NCBI GenBank assembly: GCA_964036275.1
Contig: OZ038437.1
Coordinates: forward strand, 16,214,090 to 16,278,089
Length of the DNA: 64,000 nucleotides
Source of the DNA: Litoditis marina
Taxonomy: Eukaryota > Nematoda > Chromadorea > Rhabditida > Rhabditidae
Direction of reading: 5' to 3'
The notes below the pieces were generated by a model. That model saw only the letters and a program-made list of their open reading frames with translations, did no database searches and was not told the DNA's origin. Shown here piece by piece: positions 30,760 to 40,078 of the stretch (position 1 is its first letter; the number at the start of each line of letters is the position of its first letter). Position numbers and translations under genes: made by a program.

Positions 30760-32990
30760 AGTCACGTAAACGTGTTAAATGATTGGGAAAACTAAATAAG
30801 TATGAACTCTTATAAATACACAAAGTTATTCCTGTGATCAATCTACTTCCTTCACGTAACTCGTTTCATTCGCAGATTATTGCGAACAGACTCCTCGCAA
30901 TTTATTGCGAACAGACTGTTCGCAATTTTTTGCGAGAAACAAGAACAATACAATTCTAATAAGGAAAAGTTCACGTAAACGTGTTAAATGATTGGGAAAA
31001 CTAAATAAGTATGAACTCTTATAAATACACAAAGTTATTCCTGTGATCAATCTACTTCCTTCACGTAAGTCGTTTCATTCGCAGATTATTGCGAACAGAC
31101 TCCTCGCAGTTTATTGCGAACAGACTGTTCGCAATTTTTTGCGAGAAACAAGAACAATACAATTCTAATAAGGAAAAGTTCACGTAAACGTGTTAAATGA
31201 TTGGGAAAACTAAATAAGTATGAACTCTTATAAATACACAAAGTTATTCCTGTGATCAATCTACTTCCTTCACGTAACTCGTTTCATTCGCAGATTATTG
31301 CGAACAGACTCCTCGCAATTTATTGCGAACAGACCCCTCGCAATTTATTGCGAACAGACTGTTCGCAATTTTTTGCGAGAAACAAGAACAATACAATTCT
31401 AATAAGGAAACGTTCACGTAAACGTGTTAAATGATTGGGAAAACTAAATAAGTATGAACTCTTATAAATACACAAAGTTATTCCTGTGATCAATCTACTT
31501 CCTTCACGTAACTCGTTTCATTCGCAGATTATTGCGAACAGACTCCTCGCAATTTATTGCGAACAGACCCCTCGCAATTTATTGCGAACAGACTGTTCGC
31601 AATTTTTTGCGAGAAACAAGAACAATACAATTCTAATAAGGAAACGTTCACGTAAACGTGTTAAATGATTGGGAAAACTAAATAAGTATGAACTCTTATA
31701 AATACACAAAGTTATTCCTGTGATCAATCTACTTCCTTCACGTAACTCGTTTCATTCGCAGATTATTGCGAACAGACTCCTCGCAATTTATTGCGAACAG
31801 ACCCCTCGCAATTTATTGCGAACAGACTGTTCGCAATTTTTTGCGAGAAACAAGAACAATACAATTCTAATAAGGAAACGTTCACGTAAACGTGTTAAAT
31901 GATTGGGAAAACTAAATAAGTATGAACTCTTATAAATACACAAAGTTATTCCTGTGATCAATCTACTTCCTTCACGTAACTCGTTTCATTCGCAGATTAT
32001 TGCGAACAGACTCCTCGCAATTTATTGCGAACAGACCCCTCGCAATTTATTGCGAACAGACTGTTCGCAATTTTTTGCGAGAAACAAGAACAATACAATT
32101 CTAATAAGGAAACGTTCACGTAAACGTGTTAAATGATTGGGAAAACTAAATAAGTATGAACTCTTATAAATACACAAAGTTATTCCTGTGATCAATCTAC
32201 TTCCTTCACGTAACTCGTTTCATTCGCAGATTATTGCGAACAGACTCCTCGCAATTTATTGCGAACAGACCCCTCGCAATTTATTGCGAACAGACTGTTC
32301 GCAATTTTTTGCGAGAAACAAGAACAATACAATTCTAATAAGGAAACGTTCACGTAAACGTGTTAAATGATTGGGAAAACTAAATAAGTATGAACTCTTA
32401 TAAATACACAAAGTTATTCCTGTGATCAATCTACTTCCTTCACGTAACTCGTTTCATTCGCAGATTATTGCGAACAGACTCCTCGCAATTTATTGCGAAC
32501 AGACCCCTCGCAATTTATTGCGAACAGACTGTTCGCAATTTTTTGCGAGAAACAAGAACAATACAATTCTAATAAGGAAACGTTCACGTAAACGTGTTAA
32601 ATGATTGGGAAAACTAAATAAGTATGAACTCTTATAAATACACAAAGTTATTCCTGTGATCAATCTACTTCCTTCACGTAACTCGTTTCATTCGCAGATT
32701 ATTGCGAACAGACTCCTCGCAATTTATTGCGAACAGACCCCTCGCAATTTATTGCGAACAGACTGTTCGCAATTTTTTGCGAGAAACAAGAACAATACAA
32801 TTCTAATAAGGAAACGTTCACGTAAACGTGTTAAATGATTGGGAAAACTAAATAAGTATGAACTCTTATAAATACACAAAGTTATTCCTGTGATCAATCT
32901 ACTTCCTTCACGTAACTCGTTTCATTCGCAGATTATTGCGAACAGACTCCTCGCAATTTATTGCGAACAGACTCTTCGCACAAAACTGCG
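30760..32990 (+). repeat. Satellite S2, 209/234-bp monomers
   Basis: TCTACTTCCTTCACGTAA recurs at 30842, 31051, 31260, 31494, 31728, 31962, 32196, 32430, 32664 and 32898: two 209-bp steps, then seven 234-bp steps. The 234-bp monomers look identical. Each has three or four dyads of the TCGCAATTTATTGCGA kind spaced by about 25 bp; the extra 25 bp is one more dyad module. The segment CGTTTCATTCGCA before the dyads is shared with S1, so the two satellites are related. The 60-codon frame in each long monomer has no independent support. Confidence 0.95.
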
Positions 32991-33624
32991 AATCGAAATG
33001 AATACACCAGCATTAGAGAACGAACCTCAGCAATCTTGAAAAAAAATAAAATCGAACCATAATCTGCTACCGTTTGTTAAAATCATGTAGAACGAGAAAA
33101 AAAAACGAAGAAGAGCAAACAGTTATAAGAGCCTTTTCATATGGAATGGCTGGATCCTCAAACAGATTTCCGATTTGGTTTTACAGGTTTAAATTTTACA
33201 TCAGATGTATTGAAGAAATTTCCTACAGTTCTAAGTACTAAAACAAAAACCAATTGCACAAAAAGTACAATTGTGGATTGAGACCAATATGATATCTCTA
33301 ACACTCAGTTCATATACGGTTATTAGCTGAATTTACTATAAATAGTAAATTATTGAAAAAAATCTGATAAAAAAGGATGAAATCGGCATTATTAAATATT
33401 ACGGAGAATACAAAACAAGCCCGCCGGATCGAAGTGATTGAAATGAAGTACGGGAGCCGTTTCCGGCGCCATTTAAATGTCTGGGTGACGTCACGCCGCG
33501 CAATTGAGAAACCCATACTATGTACGTTCCGCGGGCGCGTATACAGAAAGCGATACACAGAGCCGACGTCTTGGAACAGGAACGGGAGCATGAGCGAATC
33601 CATGTTCAGTAGTTATACTCTCTA
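32991..33624. other. AT-rich sequence, no gene supported
   Basis: Contains A-runs and a CRE-like palindrome GTGACGTCAC at about 33485. An 82-codon frame at 33377-33625 overlaps a longer opposite-strand frame; neither shows domain or splice evidence. Confidence 0.4.
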
Positions 33625-33715
33625 ATGCATCAATTTATCGCATCGCATCCCTTTGTCGCATCTTATCGCATTTATCGCATCGCAAGCATCGCTGCGCTGC
33701 CAAATTCCAAAACAC
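33625..33715. repeat. Short TTATCGCAT-type repeat
   Basis: TATCGCAT and TCGCAT recur about seven times in 80 bases (for example TTATCGCATCGCATCC, TTATCGCATTTATCGCATCG). Confidence 0.7.
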
Positions 33716-34620
33716 GGCCGCTGTGCGGCCTGGGACACGTTCCACTGTCCCCAACACAAATTCTGATCCATTTTTGAAAGATTTGAAAAATTTGACCTCT
33801 GACCCCCAGTCCCCTTTAACGGCACCCTCATATTCGTGATCGCCGTACTCGATTACTCATCCCCACCAAGTTTCAGCCATTTTAAAAATTTTGACCTTTG
33901 ACCCCTCGGTCCCCTTTAACGACACTACCATATTCGTGATCCCCATGGTCCATTACCCCTTCCCACCAAGTTTAAGGTCAATCGGATGATTTTTACATTT
34001 TAACGCGTCGCGTGCGCGCGTCGCGTGCGTGACCCCAAAAATTTCTACTCCATTTGATTCCTTTTAGGTGGGGGGTCATTTTATATAATTACACCGACCC
34101 CTCAATATCACTTTGAAACGAGTTATAAGCCCAAACCCATTTCGGGCCCAAACTTCAGGGGTCCCGCACACGTGACACGTGTAATATTTTTCGAAAATTT
34201 TCGCAAGTTCCGATCCGTCCCCCCCCCCCGGGGGGGTAATAATATTAATTACTTACCCTACCCTAAATTCAACCCGCCAGCCACCAGCCACCCGAAAGCA
34301 CGATTTTGGGAATAACTTTTCTCGGCCCCCGTTTTTGGACGTGTAGCACGTGACCTTTTTTGAAAAGTAAAAAGTGTTTTCGAAAATTCATGGTATTTAT
34401 ATGTTTCACAAAAAATCGCATGAAATCTGTTTTTACACACATATTCGTGATCGTCATTGCCGAATACCCAGCTTTACCAAATTTCATCCAAATCCACCAA
34501 CTTTGACCTTTTATCGCTTTTGTCACTTTAGTCATTTTGTCACTTTACGCGTCGCGTGCGCACGTGTTCCGCGCGGGACATTACGGGTAATGGCATGGTA
34601 AGACCCGTGTTTGGTCGGGG
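33716..34620. repeat. CpG-rich dispersed repeat block with internal repeats
   Basis: Composition differs sharply from the AT-rich surroundings (GCGTCGCGTGCGCGCGTCGC near 34004). A module of about 95-100 bases, TTGACC(T/C)TTGACCCC...CATATTCGTGATC...CACCAAGTTT, occurs near 33790 and 33890, and a shorter version near 34440. There is a C-run/G-run palindrome near 34218. No coding frame is convincing. Origin unknown. Confidence 0.65.
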
Positions 34621-34894
34621 GTAATTCAAACATTTGGAATATATCCAACAAAACCGCCAAAACACACGCTCTCCTTATTACAGCTCGCAAACCTAACCGT
34701 TTCAATGAAGAAGAAAAACAATTTTGAAAAAAATATTCAAATTTTATTTTTCTATTCTAAATACTGTTAAACCACACAGCTTAACACAATAATGTAATAG
34801 ACAAACACAAACATCACAATAAACATTAATGTACTAATAATCAATACCTTTGAAAATTCTACTACTAACGTTAACGGTAGGTATTCAACTAGCT

Positions 34895-34985
34895 GTTTTT
34901 CGCAATTAATTGCGAATTTCGCCGTTTTCCGTTGAAATTACTCGCAATAAATTGCGAATGCTCGCAATAAATTGCGAGAGTTAAA
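34895..34985. repeat. Isolated cluster of satellite dyads
   Basis: TTCGCAATTAATTGCGAA, CTCGCAATAAATTGCGAA and CTCGCAATAAATTGCGAG lie within 90 bases without the satellite monomer around them; the last two are 20 bp apart. The dyad therefore occurs outside S1 and S2. Confidence 0.85.
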
Positions 34986-35140
34986 TACCCATAAAAACGC
35001 GATTCCAAAATTCCTCAATTTTGAGCTATGGAGCTGAAATTTTCAGGGAATATGGAGTGCGCCCATTTAAACCAGCATGCAAAAATTTGGAACAAACAAA
35101 TTACTTCGTCGAAAGGTATAGGTCAAATAGCACCCTTACG

Positions 35141-35345
35141 TTTCGCAGTCTGCGTCTCCTGTCTCCCTACCCTCTCTCGCGCGCCCTACAGTCTGCGGCT
35201 CAGGTCAGCGATTTGAATGGAAAACACAAAGAGAGGGGAGAGTTAGAGGAAAAGAGAAAAGAGAAAAGAGAGAGAGAGAAAGAGAGAGACAGAGAAAGAG
35301 AGAGAGAGAGAGAAGGAGATAGATAACACTCAAATAGATATACAG
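35141..35345 (+). repeat. Mosaic of core and GA-repeat fragments
   Basis: CGCAGTCTGCGTCTCC and CTCTCGCGCGCCCTACAGTC match the core near 21100-21150; then AATGGAAAACACAAAGAGAG and a GA tract with GAAGGAGATAGATAAC match one unit of the GA repeat. The ending TACAGTACCCTCCCGCC is SINE-related. Confidence 0.7.
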
Positions 35346-35391
35346 TACCCTCCCGCCTTAACGTTGGTGACGAGTATATTCTTCGTTTCAG

Positions 35392-35560
35392 ATGCAATCC
35401 TCCGGTCCCATGCCAGTTTGGGACAGTGTGGACAATGGTTGTGTAACCAAAGAGTGCCAATTATGCAAATTGTTCCTTATAAATGGATTCATCGAAAATG
35501 GACTTCCAAGTGGAAATGACTCGTTGTACGAGGAACGAGATAGACTGCAAAATGCGACAG
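35392..35560 (+). other. Candidate isolated exon
   Basis: CGTTTCAG directly precedes ATG at 35392; 56 codons follow (start MQSSGPMPVWDSVDNGC, with a CQLCKLF pair) up to a GTGAATC donor-like site. No partner exon was found. It could be an internal exon whose gene has been disrupted by the duplication breakpoint 200 bases on. Confidence 0.3.
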
Positions 35561-35732
35561 GTGAATCATTAGGTAGTAGCTTCTTTGTAGTTTGGTCTAG
35601 GTAATGTGAATTTCGACCGAAAAATATCGTAGAAGTTTGAGGAGAGTGAACATACTCATCTTCTTTGTAGTTCAATCTCAAACACTTTGATTGAAAAATG
35701 ACGGGTCAAACTACAAACCCACAAACTATTCA

Positions 35733-38700
35733 TTATCCATGGCATCGTCGATTCTGATTCCAGATTAAGAAGAAGATATCTGAAACATATCACTTGAATC
35801 GACTTTCTATGATCAAATTTCACATCTCCATCACCAACTAGAAAATCGTAATTTTCCCGAGAAAGGCAGCCAATAGCTCTACCGATTGAGTTATGCCGGG
35901 CGAGGGGTCGTTAACTACTTGCCAGCAGACGAGAGAGTATGGGGATCAAAGATGCGCAGATCATCTGACCGCTCGCCAAGCCCCGCCTCCTTCAAAATTG
36001 ACAGTACGCTGTCCACAACGGTGTGAACGAGCCCATTATACTAGAAGTCAATTGAATAGTCACGTAAAGTTAGCATTCTAATGAGAAATTGTGCACGTTG
36101 TCGTTGCACGTTTCTGAGTTCTGATCCGTTCAACATGTTGCACTTGACTGTGCAATTGACTACACGTACAAACTGTTTCTCCAATCGATGTCCTTCTACG
36201 GTAATCCGTGACACATTCAGAAGGCTTTTTCTAACAATCGACTCATTAATCTAGTTTCGAACGTACATAATTTGTAGTTTAAAAAATGCAGAAGATGCTA
36301 CTTGAATTTGGAGGAGATAGGAAAACGCCAACATAGCAAACTTTGACCCGGAAGTTTGATCATATCACTGTAGAGCGTCATGAGTAACACACTATACCTT
36401 GAGGTGGAACACACTATACCTTGAGCGGACCAACCACAATTCATAAATTGCCCTCCATTAAAGCAGGAGTGGGGATCTTGCAGTAGATACACTACTGCGT
36501 ACAGAGAAAATGCACCAGAGATAATAGTCTGCGTCCACTGGAAATGAGAAATTTCATGTTTCGTTTTTAATTTAGTTCTGAGTAAAATTGTACGCTCAGT
36601 CTGAAAAGTGTTAATGTTACACTGGAAGTAAATTGAGTAGTCACGTAAAGTGAGGCATCGTGCTGCGTTTCTTGCACGTTTCTGAGTTCTGCTGTGTTTA
36701 ACATGTTTCACGTGACTGTACAACTGACTGTCAGTAAAAGGAAAAACATCTCCAAGCTCAACGTAAATGAAAGTGGAAGTTACATGCCCGAAAATTTTCA
36801 TCAAGTTCACCCTTTCAATGCTCAGTTAGAAAATTCAAAGTAACATTACAACGCAGGTTGAGGTGATTGAGTGTTTACGGTAGCAGCTTCACCTCGGAAC
36901 GCGCTCTGTTAATTACAAATCCGCGTTTGGTCGAAACTGTATTGCAACAAATCTAGAGACATAGTGTGCTCCGAAGAGACAACAGACGACGAGAGGGAAA
37001 ATCAATACATATGACAGTCACGCTGTATATAGTCTGTTTCACGAAACAATAGCCCTCTACAGTAAGATTATAAAACTTTTAAGTGAATTTATCATATCTT
37101 GTAGGTGTTGCACATAGTTTAAAGTTCGGGATTTCGTTTTCCACTTTGGGTACTACAAGCATGCAAAACAGTTAATTTTAAATTCTGTTTGTTGACTAGA
37201 TAAATGCGTTTGAATTTATGAAAGATTACTGTAGAAAGTCATCGGTTGGTGAAACGAACTATAAACAGTAATTCACTGCTTTGCAACGACGCTTGTTCTG
37301 AGATGGTAATGATTTCGACATCAGGCTTCGCTCTTTCCGAAGCAACCTAATATAGTGAGTGCCAGATGTATAAATATCTATATCGTAGCTGGGCGCCCAC
37401 CACTATGCTATTAGAGCACATAACCGGCCAGCTTTGGAATCGAGGGCATGTGTGCGTACACAGAGGAAAGTTAGATATACAGTGTCCTCCCGCCTTTCGG
37501 TTGGCGACGACTATAGGGTGTATATTGCCCCAACCGGTTGTGTTTGTTGTTTGATCGCGCATCTTTTCGGTGGAAGTTCGTGAATAATGACAAGCATCCA
37601 GTTCAAACTAAAAGGATTGTTTGTTCGTTTCCTGTGTATGGGGGAGAAATCTTTATTCAACCCGGTAACCTAACTATCAACCGGGTTAGATCGATTAACC
37701 GTTTTTGAACCACGTGGTAACCCAAATTTTCCCCAAAAGACATTATGAAAAACGTTACAAAGGGGTCCACAGAAGTATAACCAGGTCACTCGATTAAAGG
37801 AAACCGGAGAGCAACATGGTTTCACGTAAAGCTGTTGTATCCTACTTTTGATTAGACGCGTTGCGTGTCGCGCGGCATTGTCATGTGAACGTCACGTGAA
37901 GTGAACAAACCTAAGTATACGAGTTATTTGTGCTCTCTGATCTCAATACAGTTGAAAGCAGCCCGAGTTGTGCTCAAGTTGTGTTTCCGTCTCCTTTAAG
38001 GTTGGTTTTATGGGGTTAACAAAACACCCAGTGAATATATCATTCCAATGAATATTCCAGGCTATTTTTCACCATTTAAAACTGCGAATCTTTGTAAGCG
38101 GTATTCCAGTTTCAAAAAAAAACACGTAAATGTCTTCAGAGTACTCATGTGCGTTCTAAGGTATGGTCTTCCAAAAATCTTGGCACGATGCCAATTGGTC
38201 TCAGTGGGAATGAAACAAACTATACTGTTCGTCAATTGCATAGTCACGTGAAACATGTTGAACACAGCAGAATTCAGAAATGTATAATTACAAAGTGCAC
38301 GATTTCTCATTAGAATTCTAAGTTCACGTTACTAATCAATTTTTCTCCTAGTATATATGAGACTAACCATGCTCGCTCCATAGGCCACCACTGTTCTAGC
38401 TGTTTTCTCGTAGAAACTGTACAGAATGACTGTCAACAGCACAATAGAAGGCAGGATACGCATAATATGAAAATCCAGATTATGAACAAAAGCCATCAGG
38501 AGGTCAAATACTTCGATGATCCAGGCAAATACGATCGATACAGTCTAAAAAGTGTACTAAGTTAGAATAGACAATAAGGTCACGTCAAAAGTGGAAGCAG
38601 ATTCTGTTGCATGTTTCTGAGTTCTGCTGTGTTTCCCATGATCCCAGTAATTATGTGTGCCGAGGAGTAATATCGAAACTGATAGTTCTTCATAAAATTA

Positions 38701-39203
38701 CGTCAAACATGTTGTACATTTCGAAATTTGAAACGAACGAGCGAGGCTGTAGTGAACAACTTCCAATAATTATATTATTCATGTCCTACGTCAAGAGAAA
38801 GAGGGATATAGTTAATCAATCAGTCCCATTCCTACTGAGACTCCTACAGTAACCTTACAAACTTTCCGGAGGCTGTTGTGAAGCTGGGAATGTATGAAAA
38901 ATGCTCTCGTATATTCACTCTACGTGAGAAGGAATAGGAGGTAATATAATTCTCAACGTCTCCGACGAAAAGTAAATGAGCAAAACGACTTAGAAATTTG
39001 GAAATCCCACTGTAGGAGTTTCAGTAGAAATGAAAAAGACTATAGAATGAGGGGATGTTAACGAATATGCATGGAAAACTTTTTCTGGTTCTGAGTATAA
39101 AAAGTTAACATATACAGATAATTTTTCCGTTGGAGCATTAAAATAAATCATCAATTTTCCAACTTACGCTCAGTTTTATCCCGCAATATCGAGGTTCTTC
39201 CAT
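35733..39203 (-). CDS. G1B: unit B copy of G1, truncated at the duplication breakpoint, 125 aa
   Basis: Minus-strand exons 39168-39203, 38368-38544, 36420-36537 and 35733-35779. The first three keep the G1 lengths (36, 177, 118). Exon 4 agrees with G1 for only eight residues (DIFFLIWN), then crosses the breakpoint at about 35756 and reads QNRRCHG before TAA at 35733-35735. TM4 and the tail are lost, so a four-TM protein becomes a three-TM one with the C-terminus on the other side, or the gene is dead. In exon 1 the CC pair is YC. Intron 2 is about 1.8 kb because of extra sequence. The exon 3 donor is duplicated in tandem (22 bp). Confidence 0.7.
35868..35905 (-). other. tRNA-Lys-like 5' half (relic)
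   Basis: The minus strand reads GCCCGGCATAACTCAATCGG then TAGAGCTATTGGCTG, close to the acceptor, D-arm and anticodon 5' side of a tRNA-Lys gene, including an A box. The 3' half and B box are missing. The unit A counterpart at about 9160-9195 is strongly degraded. Confidence 0.55.
36169..36419. mobile_element. MITE-B element, G1B intron 3
   Basis: Unit B copy of the element at 9449-9684. Its right end is followed by a 22-base tandem duplication, so CACACTATACCTTGAG occurs twice and the exon 3 donor is doubled. Confidence 0.65.
36615..36735 (+). mobile_element. MITE-A element, G1B intron 2
   Basis: CACTGGAAGTAAATTGAGTAG to GTTTCACGTGACTGTACAAC; counterpart of 9888-9993, which is joined directly to sequence 1.4 kb further right in this unit. 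Confidence 0.65.
37026..37264. mobile_element. MITE-B element
   Basis: TATAGTCTGTTTCACGAAAC and, inverted, GGTTGGTGAAACGAACTATA; inner CTACAGTAA / TTACTGTAG. Same layout as 11223-11459. Confidence 0.75.
37798..37995. mobile_element. MITE-C element with TTAA target duplication
   Basis: TTAA at 37794-37797 and 37996-37999 flank AGGAAACCGG ... CCGTCTCCT. It shares the whole interior (GAGAGCAACATGGTTTC, TCCTACTTTTGATT) with 42408-42610. TTAA duplication is typical of piggyBac-type transposition, so it may be a non-autonomous relative. Confidence 0.8.
38216..38355 (-). mobile_element. MITE-A element, G1B intron 2
   Basis: Counterpart of 10086-10225; ends next to the exon 2 donor at 38367. A partial copy follows at about 38575-38645. 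Confidence 0.7.
38826..39047. mobile_element. MITE-D element, G1B intron 1
   Basis: Counterpart of 10684-10906 with the same inverted ends, CATTCCTACTGAGACTCCTA and TAGGAGTTTCAGTAGAAATG. Confidence 0.7.
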
Positions 39204-39674
39204 GGCTCAGATGATATGAAATGGGGTTCTTCTGAAAAAATTTTTTTTATTTTTATTGTATTCGCGAGCATTTGATACATAAACAGAACTGAACAAACAT
39301 GAAAAATGTCAAAAGTAGAAACCAGAAACATTTGTAACATCAAATATGGACATGTAAGCAAAGTGAGAAAATTCACTTGAAGGCCAATGAAACATTGCGG
39401 ATATTCGAGGTAAAACAAAAGATGAACAAAATCGGGAATGAAAACGTGGAAGTTAAAACCTAATAAAAGAAGATAGAACGTGGATAATGAAGAAAGTGTG
39501 AATTCAGTTTGTTTCAAAGAGAAGGTCGCTCAATGAAGTGTGGTTATGAGGATAATGTGATAAAACTGAACTATGACTTTTCCTTTAATATATATGAATA
39601 TATATGTATAATCCCTGGCTCTATTTTCACAATACTCTCCAACATATTGATATTTCGTCTTTGGGAATTACCAG

Positions 39675-39792
39675 AGGCCGTATGCATGAAACCTCCCGGG
39701 CCGGGTTGGGATGCTATCCCGAGCTATTTCCCGGCCAATTCAGCTCGTGATAGCATCCCAACCCGGCCCGGGGTGTTTCATGCAAACGGCCT
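39675..39792. mobile_element. MITE-E element present only in unit B
   Basis: A 118-bp near-palindrome: AGGCCGTATGCATGAAAC ... GTTTCATGCAAACGGCCT, with GGTTGGGATGCTATCCCGAG mirrored by GATAGCATCCCAACCCGGCC. Unit A reads TTGGGACAGAATGTTATT at 11762-11779 without it. Confidence 0.85.
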
Positions 39793-40078
39793 CATAATGT
39801 TATTATTTGTTTTTAATTGGAAAACCTAACATTGTAGTACGGTGATTCTAATATCGAATGATGAATCTTTGGTGGCGTGGATCGTATAGTCTAGTTATTT
39901 TCTGTGAACACTCCATTTTTAGCGGTAAATTTGAGATTCAATGAGATTGTAAATCTGATTAATTGTAAGTTGAATCTTGAAATGATAGAATCCCTCACAG
40001 AGAGAGATGTGAGTGAGGGCTACACATCTATCTGAATTACTACAGTCATTGTTGAAGAATGCTTCGTAGAATAGATGT

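Larger units (their letters stand above)
9045..35755. repeat. Tandem duplication, unit A
   Basis: Sequence from about 9045 reappears from about 35756 in the same orientation and order: G1, G2, G3 exon, left satellite arm, GA repeat, core and right satellite arm. Unit A continues to 35755 with a second satellite and CpG-rich repeats that may recur beyond the window. Flanks of the two starts differ, so 9045/35756 is a real breakpoint in this sequence. Confidence 0.85.
36737..38127. other. Extra 1.4 kb in G1B intron 2, absent from unit A
   Basis: Unit A passes from the MITE-A end (about 9990) straight to AATGTCTTCAGA. The extra segment has a MITE-B (37026-37264), a tRNA-like SINE on the minus strand (about 37370-37515) and a MITE-C (37798-37995). 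On the minus strand at about 36915-37018 a hydrophobic frame (LSYVLIFPLVVCCLFGAHYV) ending in TAA resembles a terminal TM exon but has no usable acceptor. As this exon-like piece is old, a deletion in A is as likely as an insertion in B. Confidence 0.6.

Noticed and set aside
31252..32838. Seven identical 60-codon plus-strand frames in satellite S2
   Set aside because: They arise because the 234-bp monomer is a multiple of three and identical; they start at GTG and have no signals beyond the repeat.
18342..32990. CRISPR-like regular repeats
   Set aside because: Monomers of 175-234 bp are repeated throughout, with no unique spacers; the setting is eukaryotic.
33377..33625. 82-codon plus-strand frame and an overlapping 97-codon minus-strand frame
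   Set aside because: Mutually exclusive, without splice context or recognisable protein features.
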